From: a virus | Length of the DNA: 34,941 nt | Reading direction: 5' to 3' (one strand) | IMG/VR virus record: IMGVR_UViG_3300036846_001597 | Span: 1-34,941 of that record | Part shown: piece by piece, positions 7,042 to 13,900 of the stretch | Layout: the number at the start of each line of letters is the position of its first letter | How positions within the stretch are numbered: position 1 is the first letter of the stretch | Notes under the pieces: generated by a model | What the model saw: the letters and a program-made list of their open reading frames with translations, nothing else | Told to the model about the DNA's origin: nothing | The model's database searches: none | Made by a program: the position numbers and the translations under genes

Positions 7042-7800
7042 ATGGCAGATTATGAAGAACAAATGCTTGCCTTACAAAAACCTTTGCAACCAGACCGAGT
7101 AGTTTGGAGAGTTCAACAATCAGGATTTTCTAAACAAGGGAAACCTTGGGCTATGGTTCTTGCTTATATGGATAATCGGGCAGTTCAAGAACGTTTTGAT
7201 GAAGTTTTTGGAATTGCTGGATGGAAGAACGAATTCAAAACAGCTCCAGATGGCGGGACGTTATGTGGTATATCCGTTAAGTTTGGAGATGAATGGGTTA
7301 CCAAATGGGATGGCGCAGAAAACACTCAGGTTGAAGCAGTCAAAGGTGGATTATCTGGATCAATGAAGAGAGCAGCTGTCCAATGGGGAGTAGGTAGATA
7401 TTTATATGACTTACCTACCAGTTTTGCTCAAACATCACTTGAAAAGACTGATGGTTGGAACAAAGTTTTTGATAAAAAAGCAGGAAAGAGCTTTTGGTGG
7501 AATAATCCTCAGCTTCCAAGTTGGGCTTTACCTCAGAATTCAAAGGTTCAAAATACAAAAGCTGATTTTACTGAAGAAGAGATACCAAATCCACCTAAAT
7601 TATATGTTGTTGGTAAAGATAAAAAAGAATTTGATGAGAAAAAGCTTCAAGCCGTAGTTAACAAAATGGCTATTATTGCCGGGAAAAACTATGGGGCAAG
7701 TATTGATGAACAAAATGATTGGCTAAAAATGCCACTTGATGAAGCATACAATGATATCGAAAAATTCGTAGATATAAAAAAGGAAGAACAAAATGATTAA
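7042..7800 (+). CDS. sak: Rad52/22-family single-strand annealing protein (Sak-type)
   Basis: This is a 252-residue homologue of Sak, the Rad52-like annealing protein of lactococcal phage ul36, which anneals single strands and supports recombination-dependent phage replication. Family signals are the [18 protein letters not shown] region, the [26 protein letters not shown] segment (about 105-130) and a variable charged C-terminal tail. Mutations in sak genes let phages escape the AbiK defence, which is established for this family. The gene overlaps ssb by 8 bp, as expected for proteins that work on the same DNA. Confidence 0.93.
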   Translation: MADYEEQMLALQKPLQPDRVVWRVQQSGFSKQGKPWAMVLAYMDNRAVQERFDEVFGIAGWKNEFKTAPDGGTLCGISVKFGDEWVTKWDGAENTQVEAVKGGLSGSMKRAAVQWGVGRYLYDLPTSFAQTSLEKTDGWNKVFDKKAGKSFWWNNPQLPSWALPQNSKVQNTKADFTEEEIPNPPKLYVVGKDKKEFDEKKLQAVVNKMAIIAGKNYGASIDEQNDWLKMPLDEAYNDIEKFVDIKKEEQND

Positions 7801-8218
7801 CAATGTCACTCTAGTAGGGCGAATCACTAAAGAACCTGAACTTAGATATACACAACAAAATAAAGCAGTTGCTTCATTTACTCTTGCAGTTAATCGTCAA
7901 TTTAAGAATTCCAATGGAGAAAGAGAAGCTGACTTTATCAATTGTGTTATTTGGGGTATATCAGCCGAAAACTTGGCCAATTGGACTCATAAAGGTCAAT
8001 TAATTGGAGTTACTGGTAGTATTCAAACTCGCAACTATGAGAATCAACAAGGGCAACGAGTTTATATTACGGAGGTTGTCGCAAGTAATTTCCAAGTACT
8101 TGAAAAAAGTAATCAAGCAAATGGTGAACGAGTTGGTAATCCAGCTGCAAAACCACAAAAGAATGATTCTTTTGGAAGTGATCCAATGGAAATTTCAGAT
8201 GATGACCTACCATTTTAA
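7793..8218 (+). CDS. ssb: Single-stranded DNA-binding protein
   Basis: The product has 141 residues and begins [20 protein letters not shown], the classic bacterial SSB OB-fold start. The core contains FTLAVNR and DFINCVIWG, and the C-terminal acidic tip DDDLPF is the docking peptide for partner proteins. It overlaps the sak gene by 8 bp, so translation is probably coupled. It covers single strands made during phage replication and recombination. Confidence 0.97.
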   Translation: MINNVTLVGRITKEPELRYTQQNKAVASFTLAVNRQFKNSNGEREADFINCVIWGISAENLANWTHKGQLIGVTGSIQTRNYENQQGQRVYITEVVASNFQVLEKSNQANGERVGNPAAKPQKNDSFGSDPMEISDDDLPF

Positions 8219-8261
8219 TTAACAACCAGGTGCAGCGTGCGTAACAAATGCTTAAATTCGA

Positions 8262-8287
8262 GGGGATAGGCAATGCGCAACATCCCC
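8262..8287 (+). promoter_or_regulatory. Hairpin sequestering a ribosome binding site after ssb
   Basis: GGGGAT (8262-8267) can pair with ATCCCC (8282-8287), with a 14-nt loop that holds the ATG at 8273. The stem hides the GAGGGG ribosome binding site of the small candidate frame at 8273-8428, so translation of that frame may be poor or regulated. Confidence 0.4.
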
Positions 8288-8428
8288 CAGCCTTTTAATT
8301 TGAAATCTAAATTGGTCGAATTTGACCACATTGAAATAAATATAGAAGAAAGGAATCATAAATGGAATTTGAAACGTGGAAAAAAATTGAGTTTATTAAC
8401 TCTCCAAAAATTGTTGGTATTCCAGTAG
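8273..8428 (+). CDS. Candidate small gene, possibly truncated by the HNH gene (51 aa)
   Basis: The frame runs from ATG 8273 to TAG 8428 with GAGGGG 6 nt upstream. The first 25 residues (MRNIPQPFNLKSKLVEFDHI) look like a real phage protein. The remainder is lysine- and leucine-rich and overlaps the start of the HNH endonuclease gene in another frame. It may be the head of an older gene whose tail was replaced by insertion of the endonuclease. It could also be chance coding. Confidence 0.35.
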   Translation: MRNIPQPFNLKSKLVEFDHIEINIEERNHKWNLKRGKKLSLLTLQKLLVFQ

Positions 8429-8688
8429 GTGAATATGAGATTAGCAGCCATGGAAATTTGAGACAAGTTATAAGTGATAATATTCGCAAGAAAGTAAAAA
8501 TAAATACCACATCAGACCAGCGACCAAGATATGGTTTTACACTCGATAACGGAAAACGAGTAATGCCATTTATACATCAATTGGTAGCACAGGCATTTAT
8601 TCCAAACCCTGAAGGACTGCCAAACGTTAAACATATTGATGGTAACAAATCAAATAATTATGTTGGAAATCTAAGGTGGTCGAAGTAA
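8362..8688 (+). CDS. HNH homing endonuclease (NUMOD4-HNH)
   Basis: A 108-residue protein. The N-terminal NUMOD4-like part includes WKKIEF and YEISSHGNLR. The C-terminal HNH_3 motif is HQLVAQAFIPNPEG, then VKHIDGNKSNNYVGNLRW, with His and Asn residues at the catalytic positions. Such genes are free-standing mobile endonucleases common in lactococcal phages. AAAGGAATC precedes the ATG. The stop codon overlaps the start of the replication gene (TAATG), and the coding DNA interrupts the ssb-to-rep order seen in many phages, which supports recent insertion. Confidence 0.92.
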   Translation: MEFETWKKIEFINSPKIVGIPVGEYEISSHGNLRQVISDNIRKKVKINTTSDQRPRYGFTLDNGKRVMPFIHQLVAQAFIPNPEGLPNVKHIDGNKSNNYVGNLRWSK

Positions 8689-9491
8689 TGGAACAAAGTA
8701 CAAAGTTTTTTAACCAAATACCAGTGCCAATTATTGAAGCTGATGATTTAAATGATTTTGAAAAACTTCTTTTTAGTGAAATATACACGATGGCTAATTC
8801 TTTTGGCAGTATCTTTCCTTCAAATGCTTATCTTGCTAAAAGATACGGCAAGACAAAAGGAACAGTTTCAGCTAATCTGAAGCGTCTTGAAGAAAAAGGA
8901 TACATCAAATTAGAATATGAGTTTGAAAATGGAGAAGTTAAAAAGAGATATATTTATCCCTATGTTGATAAATCGGTAGGGGGTATACCGAAGAATCAGC
9001 ATACCCCTACCGAAGATTCATTAGAGGGTATACTGAAGAATCGTAAGTATAATATATCAACTAATAAATCAATTAATAAATCAAATAATAATATATCGGA
9101 CAAGTCCGATAAAGAGTCTGATTTAGAAACTAGATTTAATAATCTTTGGAAAATATATCCTAACAAAAAAGGAAAACCGAAAGCTCTATTAGCTTATAAA
9201 AGAGCTGTGAAATCTGGAACGACAGACGAAGAGATTAAAACGGGTCTTGAAAACTATTTGGAAGAAATAAGAGTTAAAAATACCCAACAAAACTATATAA
9301 AACATGGCAGCACATGGTTTAACGGTAAGGGTTGGGAAGATGACTACGATTTAACACCTATTCAAGGATTTAGAAGTAACAAAGTTGTAAAAGGTGCTCC
9401 TGAATGGTCTAATCCTCAAACTAAAAAGGATAGGGAATATATGACCGATGAAGAAGTGGAGGCTTTAATAAATGGCTTGGGAAATCCCTAA
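8688..9491 (+). CDS. Phage replication initiator with internal origin
   Basis: A 267-residue protein. The N-terminal winged HTH (about 1-95) includes SNAYLAKRYGKTKGTVSANLKRLEEKGYI, as in replisome-organiser proteins. A low-complexity linker (about 96-140) is encoded by the repeat-rich origin DNA. The C-terminal domain (about 145-240) includes FNNLWKIYPNKKGKPKALLAYKRAVKSG, a segment shared by many phage Rep proteins. The ATG at 8688 is preferred over the GTG at 8676 because AAGGTGG lies 8 nt upstream. The protein should bind the iterons inside its own gene and recruit host helicase. Confidence 0.88.
   Translation: MEQSTKFFNQIPVPIIEADDLNDFEKLLFSEIYTMANSFGSIFPSNAYLAKRYGKTKGTVSANLKRLEEKGYIKLEYEFENGEVKKRYIYPYVDKSVGGIPKNQHTPTEDSLEGILKNRKYNISTNKSINKSNNNISDKSDKESDLETRFNNLWKIYPNKKGKPKALLAYKRAVKSGTTDEEIKTGLENYLEEIRVKNTQQNYIKHGSTWFNGKGWEDDYDLTPIQGFRSNKVVKGAPEWSNPQTKKDREYMTDEEVEALINGLGNP
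8974..9112. other. Probable replication origin: three iterons, AT-rich region, palindrome
   Basis: Three iterons, ACCGAAGAATC (8987-8997), ACCGAAGATTC (9009-9019) and ACTGAAGAATC (9032-9042), are spaced 22 and 23 bp apart, two helical turns. The first and third also share GGGTATAC in front. An inverted repeat with arms CGGTAGGGG and CCCCTACCG spans the first two. An AT-rich stretch follows (about 9046-9096), then the palindrome ATCGGACAAGTCCGAT (about 9095-9110). Origins inside the initiator gene are known in TP901-1 and Tuc2009. Confidence 0.75.
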
Positions 9492-9693
9492 AAGTGCATT
9501 TGATGAAGAACTTTCGGAATATTACTTGAGTTTTGTTCCAGGAGTAACTTATCAGCAATTTGTAAGATACGTCAAATGGGCCCATGAAAAAGAAATCGTA
9601 ATGAATCCAGTGACCTTTATTGCATCAGTTAAGAAAATCAGCAAAGAAGCAGCAACCGAAATAATGATATATGGAGAAAAAAGTGAAGTTTGA
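9472..9693 (+). CDS. Small early protein, unknown (73 aa)
   Basis: The ATG at 9472 has GTGGAGG 7 nt upstream and overlaps the 3' end of the replication gene by 20 bp. The protein is acidic at the N terminus and helical, with a FVRYVKWAHEKEI segment. Its position immediately after the initiator suggests a replication accessory or helicase-loader-related small protein, but nothing in the sequence identifies it. Confidence 0.7.
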   Translation: MAWEIPKSAFDEELSEYYLSFVPGVTYQQFVRYVKWAHEKEIVMNPVTFIASVKKISKEAATEIMIYGEKSEV

Positions 9694-10108
9694 ATTTGAA
9701 TTATATCGGGCTATCAGTAAATCAAAAGATGTTCCAAAAAGTAAAAAGTTGATTTTGAATTCTAATGACAGGATGCATTTTCACCAAAAAGCGAAAATAA
9801 TTCAAGAATTAAAGAGAATTACTTTTAATCAAGTGCGAAATCCACTAAACAGCTTAGATAAGTTGCCGTTATTCGATAGCACACGGACTTGTAGCGTTAC
9901 GCTGACGGTCTTTACACCAACTAAACGAAGAAGTGACCCAGACAACTTACAACCAACCTTAAAAGCGATTATGGACGGTTTTACAGAAGCAGGCCTTTGG
10001 TCAGATGATAATCATGAAGTAGTTAAATTTACAAAATATCAATATGGTGGGCTCTCTGGAACGAAAGCTTATCGCCTTGAAGTTGATATTGAGGAGGTAT
10101 GTTTATGA
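9683..10108 (+). CDS. rusA: RusA-family Holliday junction resolvase
   Basis: This protein resolves four-way DNA junctions formed in phage recombination. The RusA signature is KRRSDPDNLQPTLKAIMDGF followed by GLWSDDNHEVVKF, which provides the catalytic aspartates (DPD, and DD). The GTG at 9683 has GGAG 6 nt upstream and is preferred. An in-frame ATG at 9671 would add four residues. It overlaps the preceding gene and works with Sak and SSB. Confidence 0.92.
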   Translation: MKFEFELYRAISKSKDVPKSKKLILNSNDRMHFHQKAKIIQELKRITFNQVRNPLNSLDKLPLFDSTRTCSVTLTVFTPTKRRSDPDNLQPTLKAIMDGFTEAGLWSDDNHEVVKFTKYQYGGLSGTKAYRLEVDIEEVCL

Positions 10109-10254
10109 CAAACCAAAAAGAAAAGAATGTCCTAGATTTTAAAGACAAGGATATTTTGAAGAATCATAAAGTCGCTGACAAAGACGACAAATGGTTTCAT
10201 GAGCAATGGAAAAATAAATTGAAGGAGCAGCTAGATGAAACTAAGCGAGATTGA
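10105..10254 (+). CDS. Small charged early protein, unknown (49 aa)
   Basis: The ATG at 10105 has GAGGAGG 7 nt upstream and overlaps the rusA stop by 4 bp. The protein is almost entirely charged and polar (rich in Lys and Asp) with a WFHEQWKNKLKEQL helix near the end. It overlaps the next gene by 20 bp. No family is recognised. Confidence 0.6.
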   Translation: MTNQKEKNVLDFKDKDILKNHKVADKDDKWFHEQWKNKLKEQLDETKRD

Positions 10255-10549
10255 AGCGGCTGGAGAAATTACAACTATTTATGATAACGATAATTATAAA
10301 TGGACTGGAATTATTGCTGACAGAACGCTTGCAAATTACGGTTCAGCAAGTGATTACCAAGATAAACGTGCACTGGACTTTGAAAAAAGTAGGAAAGTTT
10401 ACACAGCAGACCAAATGCAAGAGTACGCAAAAGCGAAAGTGCTTGAAACAGTCGAATTATATGCTAAAGATGGCAGTGCAGTTCCAGTTGATTTCATTAA
10501 AGAATTTGTACTAAAGATTATTTTCGAGGAGGACACGAAAAATGACTAA
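10235..10549 (+). CDS. Early protein, unknown (104 aa)
   Basis: AAGGAG precedes the ATG inside the previous gene. The protein has an N-terminal beta-like part (ITTIYDNDNYKWTGIIADR) and a C-terminal helical part with acidic residues. It lies in a run of overlapping genes (ATGA junctions) that looks co-translated. No domain is recognised. Confidence 0.7.
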   Translation: MKLSEIEAAGEITTIYDNDNYKWTGIIADRTLANYGSASDYQDKRALDFEKSRKVYTADQMQEYAKAKVLETVELYAKDGSAVPVDFIKEFVLKIIFEEDTKND

Positions 10550-10688
10550 GGAATGGGTCATCCAAGCAGAATTAAACGGTAGATTTGGAGCTGTAAGACG
10601 TAATGATGCCAACGGAACACGCAGGACTTTTGATACTCGTGAAGCAGCGCAAAAATATTGTGATAAGAAAAATGAGGAGAAAAAATGA
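10542..10688 (+). CDS. Small early protein, unknown (48 aa)
   Basis: ATG 10542 to TGA 10688, with GAGGAGG upstream and ATGA-type overlap with the next gene at 10685. The middle part (TRRTFDTREAAQKYCDK) resembles the short AP2-like or DUF-type phage peptides that precede DUF1642 genes. Function unknown. Confidence 0.6.
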   Translation: MTKEWVIQAELNGRFGAVRRNDANGTRRTFDTREAAQKYCDKKNEEKK

Positions 10689-11395
10689 CTAAGTTTGAAG
10701 AAGAATTTAGAGCGTTAACTAGTTGGGACTGGATAAATATTGATTTAATTCAGAAGATACTAACAAGATTCGGTAACTGGCACTCAGACGAAGAGTTTCA
10801 GGAGTTATTGGATAAATATAGTAATCTCAATGATAACTACGAAAAAGAAGTTATCAGAAGTTCTAAACTAGAAACATCAAATTTAAAACTGATCGCTGAG
10901 GGAACTGGATTGTTATCAGATAATGCAATGCTCACTAAAAAAGTTGAAGATTTAAAATCCCAACTCCAACAGCAAGCCCTGCCAGTCGTGCCTGAGTTTG
11001 TGGGTAGTTATATCGAAGAGTGTAAAGAAAACAGATATGCACTTAATATTGCTTTGGATTTAATGGTAAAAGAGTATGCATCACGTAAAACTGAATTGTC
11101 TACATGGGTTATGAACAATCAAGAACAGTTCGCAAAAGCTTGGTTCGGTAAATACGAAGTCGAAAAACCGCAGCTGTTCGAGGTCAAAATGCCAATTGTC
11201 TATTGGGATGATGATGCTTCGCAATTAACTAATGGTTTTGACTTTTTGAGAATTGATAAAGAAACAGATGAAGTGGATTTTATCGGATTTTTATCAAATA
11301 CAAAAAAGCACACAGTATATTTCACTGAACAAGAAATCAAGTCAATTGATGAGCGTTACTGGCAGTTTGCTGTGCTTGTGGAGGACGGAGAATGA
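10685..11395 (+). CDS. DUF1642 protein
   Basis: The product has 236 residues. The N-terminal half is a coiled coil (about 40-95). The C-terminal half is DUF1642: PVVPEFVGSYIEECK, a helical part with WVMNNQEQFAKAWFGKYEVEK, and a beta-rich end. DUF1642 proteins are widespread in lactococcal, streptococcal and listerial phage early regions and have no known function. GAGGAG precedes the ATG, which overlaps the previous stop. Confidence 0.85.
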   Translation: MTKFEEEFRALTSWDWINIDLIQKILTRFGNWHSDEEFQELLDKYSNLNDNYEKEVIRSSKLETSNLKLIAEGTGLLSDNAMLTKKVEDLKSQLQQQALPVVPEFVGSYIEECKENRYALNIALDLMVKEYASRKTELSTWVMNNQEQFAKAWFGKYEVEKPQLFEVKMPIVYWDDDASQLTNGFDFLRIDKETDEVDFIGFLSNTKKHTVYFTEQEIKSIDERYWQFAVLVEDGE

Positions 11396-11517
11396 AATGT
11401 GATGAATGTAATTTAGATATGAAGTGGTTTGATGACTTCCCAGATGCTTGCGGATGTTGCGGGACTGATTATTATAAGTGTCCTCAATGTGGGGCAGTAA
11501 AAACAAAAAATTATTGA
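11392..11517 (+). CDS. Small zinc-ribbon-like protein (41 aa)
   Basis: ATG 11392 overlaps the end of the DUF1642 gene (ATGA), with GGAG upstream. In 41 residues there are eight cysteines or nearby ligands arranged as CxxC, CxCC and CxxC (MKCDECNLDM, ACGCCGTDYY, KCPQCG). This pattern suggests one or two zinc knuckles. Many early phage genes encode such mini-proteins, sometimes for binding host proteins. Function unknown. Confidence 0.65.
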   Translation: MKCDECNLDMKWFDDFPDACGCCGTDYYKCPQCGAVKTKNY

Positions 11518-11526
11518 GGTGGTTGA

Positions 11527-11826
11527 ATGACTGAAACAGCAAAAGCAGTAATTGACAGATTGCAATATGAAGCAGGTTATGCCACAGGCGGAGAAGTAGA
11601 TAGATTAGTCTTTTCTGGTCTTGATGTTCATGAAATGTTAAATGAAATTGAACAAGCGATTGACACTGACAAACTTTCGGTTGAAAAACTCCAAGAACAG
11701 TTAAACACTGCGAAAAAGGCACTGACAGAAGCTATAGGAGATATTGAACAACTAAATGGCAGTGATGATACTATCAAATATTATAAGCAAGCGCTCGCAG
11801 AGATTGGAGGGGATGATGAAGATTGA
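11527..11826 (+). CDS. Early helical protein, unknown (99 aa)
   Basis: GAGGTGG precedes the ATG. The protein is mostly helical and acidic, with a coiled-coil-like C-terminal half (SVEKLQEQLNTAKKALTEAI). It overlaps the next gene by 11 bp. No family is recognised. Confidence 0.65.
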   Translation: MTETAKAVIDRLQYEAGYATGGEVDRLVFSGLDVHEMLNEIEQAIDTDKLSVEKLQEQLNTAKKALTEAIGDIEQLNGSDDTIKYYKQALAEIGGDDED

Positions 11827-12049
11827 AGAAGTTGATAAATTAGTTGAGCCTTTAGGTTGGGAAAGAGATTTGTGTCACGATGGTAATTGTTTTCCTGAAT
11901 TCAACGAAAATATTTTAGGTCATGAAGGTTCATATAAAAAATTCAATATGACAGAGCATGGCGAAGATGGATATATTTCATATCAAAGTTTGAATGAAAT
12001 TATTGAAGCTGTTAAAGACCTTGATGGAGGGGATGATGAAAAAGTGTAA
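11816..12049 (+). CDS. Early acidic protein, unknown (77 aa)
   Basis: I chose the ATG at 11816, preceded by GGAGGGG; a further ATG lies one codon upstream, at 11813. The protein starts MKIEEVDKLVEPLGWERDLCHDGNCF and is strongly acidic. The long frame that extends upstream to 11756 is an overlap artefact. The same start junction (GGAGGGGATGATGAA) recurs at the next gene, 12030-12040. Confidence 0.65.
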   Translation: MKIEEVDKLVEPLGWERDLCHDGNCFPEFNENILGHEGSYKKFNMTEHGEDGYISYQSLNEIIEAVKDLDGGDDEKV

Positions 12050-12101
12050 AGTATGTGGTGTTGAGTATAATGACCGACAAACTAATATTGCTGGTCAATG
12101 A
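12036..12101 (+). CDS. Micro-protein or truncated zinc-ribbon gene (21 aa)
   Basis: The ATG at 12036 has GGAGGGG immediately upstream, in the same context as the gene before. The peptide, MKKCKVCGVEYNDRQTNIAG, keeps only one CxxC pair before a stop at 12101. That looks like the first half of a zinc-ribbon protein whose second CxxC half was lost. Expression is possible because the translation start is good. Confidence 0.35.
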   Translation: MKKCKVCGVEYNDRQTNIAGQ

Positions 12102-12243
12102 CTGGTGGGGAGGGGAAATAAATGATGAATTTGAATTAATTGAGTGTATGGAATGTAAAAATGAATTTCTTTTAAATATGGATGAAGCACCCTTAGGCTT
12201 CTATTGTCCGTACTGTTCCACGGCTCATGAATGGGAGGAATAA
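12070..12243 (+). CDS. Small zinc-ribbon protein (57 aa)
   Basis: The C-terminal half has CMECKNEFLL and GFYCPYCSTAHEWEE, two CxxC pairs that make a zinc ribbon. The start is uncertain. ATG 12070 gives 57 residues but has a poor ribosome binding site. GGGGAGG at 12107 is well placed for a start near 12118-12127, but no standard start codon is in frame there. ATG 12148 is the next one. It overlaps the micro-protein frame. Confidence 0.55.
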   Translation: MTDKLILLVNDWWGGEINDEFELIECMECKNEFLLNMDEAPLGFYCPYCSTAHEWEE

Positions 12244-12292
12244 AACAATGACAGAAGCTGAAAAATGGCTTGATAAACATATGGATTGAACA

Positions 12293-12317
12293 CAAAAAAG
12301 CCCGCTGGGAACGGGCT
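12293..12317 (-). terminator. Second leftward-facing terminator, before the late activator
   Basis: The stem AGCCCG/CGGGCT (12299-12304 and 12312-12317) has its U tract on the - strand (A7 at 12293-12299). It has the same layout as the element at 6531-6561: an A run, a GC hairpin, then an AT-rich stretch with TTATACCAC and AAGGAG before the next gene. It would stop antisense RNA entering the early region from the right. Confidence 0.55.
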
Positions 12318-12367
12318 CAATTAAAGATTTTCTAACTTAATTATACCACAAAAGGAGAACTTGATTA

Positions 12368-12790
12368 ATGGCAGATAAGTTGGATAGAATTATTGGAGAT
12401 TACGTTAATGGCAGACTTGAAGCCAGAATAAAATCAATTGAAAGCAGATATCTTTATAAACAAAAAGTAGACAACTTAGGCATTCGTACAGCTTATTCTG
12501 GTGGTTCGGAGCCTGAAAGCCACGTTTTAAATAAAGAAGCACTTGAAGATGATGAGGAATACATTAAACTCAAAGACCTGATGTACCAATTCAATCTATG
12601 GTATGATTCTTTGATTTATAGTGAAAAAGAAATTGTAAGGCTGAAACACTTCGGTTACGGTGGCCTTACTTGGTACAGAGTGATAATGGAACTTGAAAAC
12701 GAAGGAATTGAGATTTCAGAAAAGAAAGCAAAGTTTATTTACTACCGCTTTAGAAAAGACATTGACCCCCATATTATTAGTTTTATCTGA
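12368..12790 (+). CDS. ArpU/Alt-type late transcription activator
   Basis: A 140-residue protein resembling the ArpU family and Alt of Tuc2009/TP901-1. These proteins switch on late genes from a promoter just downstream. The C-terminal half has a sigma-region-4-like HTH (YSEKEIVRLKHFGYGGLTWYRVIMELENEGIEISEKKAKFIYYRFRKDI). The N-terminal half is helical. AAGGAG precedes the ATG. Its position at the end of the early block and before the structured intergenic region fits control of the late operon. Confidence 0.85.
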   Translation: MADKLDRIIGDYVNGRLEARIKSIESRYLYKQKVDNLGIRTAYSGGSEPESHVLNKEALEDDEEYIKLKDLMYQFNLWYDSLIYSEKEIVRLKHFGYGGLTWYRVIMELENEGIEISEKKAKFIYYRFRKDIDPHIISFI

Positions 12791-12837
12791 AATCATGGGA
12801 CAAATTGGGAAAAAAATAGCATGTTTTTGGCATGAAA

Positions 12838-12935
12838 TTGACACTTTTACCCTTGTTTTTGCTGATATACTTGTATTATGAAGTAAAAGTCAAAAGCACA
12901 AAATATCAATTAATTCGGTTTGGATATACTTCATA
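12838..12935 (+). promoter_or_regulatory. Putative late promoter region with repeats
   Basis: TTGACA (12838-12843) is followed by TATACT (12866-12871) with an over-long 22-bp spacer, as expected for an activator-dependent promoter. GATATACTT occurs twice (12864-12872 and 12923-12931). TATGAAGTA (12877-12885) pairs with TACTTCATA (12927-12935) as a perfect inverted repeat. These are candidate sites for the Alt-like protein. The exact start of transcription cannot be set from sequence. Confidence 0.4.
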
Positions 12936-12937
12936 AA

Positions 12938-12992
12938 GGCTCAAAAGTTGGACTAGCAAAACTGCTGTCGGTTCAATTCCGACTTTGAGTCA
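12938..12992 (+). ncRNA. tRNA-like minihelix element 1 (no anticodon arm)
   Basis: An 8-bp acceptor-like stem GGCTCAAA/TTTGAGTC (12938-12945 and 12984-12991, one G-U pair) is joined directly to a canonical T arm: GTCGG (12967-12971), loop TTCAATT, CCGAC (12979-12983). The 21 nt between hold a D-loop-like AGTTGGACT and a small hairpin AGCA/TGCT. An A follows at the discriminator position. This is a tRNA without D stem or anticodon arm, like the tRNA domain of tmRNA or a minimal RNase P substrate. Confidence 0.5.
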
Positions 12993-13025
12993 TTCCTAGT
13001 TTTAATACAGCTGTATATTAGGAAT
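12992..13025 (+). repeat. Hairpin with palindromic centre after element 1
   Basis: ATTCCTA/TAGGAAT (12992-12998 and 13019-13025) encloses the 12-bp palindrome ATACAGCTGTAT (13005-13016). There is no T run, so it is not a standard terminator. It may be an RNA structure or a protein-binding site before the M23 gene. Confidence 0.5.
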
Positions 13026-13084
13026 TACAGTCAATTATACTGACGAGTTTAATTGAACTGAATAAGTAAGAAAGAAGATACGAT

Positions 13085-13816
13085 ATGGCAAATGATTGGG
13101 GATGGCCTTTTTCGGGTGGCTATAAAGGTTACGAAGAAGGTCAACAATTTGGTATGACAACCTATGATCGTACAGGACATGGCGATTATTTCCATGATGG
13201 ATTTGACTTTGGCTCAGCAAGATACCCTGGTTCAAATATTGCAGCAGTTCATGCTGGAACAGTAGTATATGCTGGTTGGGCTCCGGCAGGTTACGGGGCA
13301 TTGGGAACAGTGGTTGTAACTAAAGATTCAAATGGCTATTATGTTGTCTATCAAGAGTTTGGCACAAGTACATCTAATATTAATGTTAGTGTAGGACAGT
13401 CAGTAACTCTAGGGCAAGTAATTGGCACACGTAATACAAGTCATTTACACTTGGGAATTACAAAAAAAGAATGGCTTTCAGCACAATCATCAGCATTCAA
13501 AGATGATGGAACTTGGTTGAATCCAATTAATATTATTCAAAATGGAACAGGAACAGATAATCCTGGTCCAGAAACAGAGGGGGAAGATGAAATGATTAAA
13601 TTTAATGTTGTAAGTGGAGGTTCAAAAGGAACAGCTGGTTTTCTTTATAATGGACGTTGTATCGTTGGTGGAGGTACTGGCGATGATAACTTAATTTATA
13701 ATAAACTTAATTTAATGGAAAAAACTGGTAAGATTAAACCTATTCATGATGATGTCAGTGGAGATGAATATCATGCAATGATTAATAAATTCCCATCATT
13801 TACGAATGGTAAATAA
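13085..13816 (+). CDS. M23-family peptidoglycan endopeptidase
   Basis: A 243-residue protein with a lysostaphin/LytM-type catalytic domain (about 5-155). Zinc ligands are His37 and Asp41 in HDGFDFG, and His120/His122 in HLHLG. The first residues MANDWGWPFSGGY are typical of mature zoocin-like enzymes. A short linker (PGPETEGEDE) leads to a C-terminal domain of about 75 residues with GTAGFLYNGRCIVGGGTGDD that I do not recognise and that may bind cell wall. No signal peptide is seen. It lies outside the lysis cassette, between the late activator and terminase, with structured DNA on both sides and a terminator after it. It may be a virion- or lysis-associated hydrolase, or a bacteriolysin. Confidence 0.85.
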   Translation: MANDWGWPFSGGYKGYEEGQQFGMTTYDRTGHGDYFHDGFDFGSARYPGSNIAAVHAGTVVYAGWAPAGYGALGTVVVTKDSNGYYVVYQEFGTSTSNINVSVGQSVTLGQVIGTRNTSHLHLGITKKEWLSAQSSAFKDDGTWLNPINIIQNGTGTDNPGPETEGEDEMIKFNVVSGGSKGTAGFLYNGRCIVGGGTGDDNLIYNKLNLMEKTGKIKPIHDDVSGDEYHAMINKFPSFTNGK

Positions 13817-13846
13817 TAAGGTCAGTAGGTTTAATTAACCTTTTGG

Positions 13847-13890
13847 TAGCAAGGTTGGCTTCTCTCAGGGTTCGACTCCCTGACTTGCTA
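13847..13890 (+). ncRNA. tRNA-like minihelix element 2
   Basis: A perfect 7-bp acceptor-like stem TAGCAAG/CTTGCTA (13847-13853 and 13884-13890) encloses a T arm TCAGGG (13865-13870), loop TTCGACT, CCCTGA (13878-13883). The linker GTTGGCTTCTC keeps the GTTGG of a D loop, but D stem and anticodon arm are absent. TTTTATT follows. The geometry is that of an acceptor-T minihelix, as in element 1. Confidence 0.5.
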
Positions 13891-13900
13891 TTTTATTACA

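Noticed and set aside
11342-11722. Long antisense frames in the early region (also at 22141-22589, 29952-30245)
   Set aside because: They mirror well-supported genes on the + strand, lack ribosome binding sites and have atypical composition.
12248-12289. 13-residue frame MTEAEKWLDKHMD with a good ribosome binding site
   Set aside because: It is very short and ends just before the hairpin; it may be a remnant of a longer gene, but no function can be argued.
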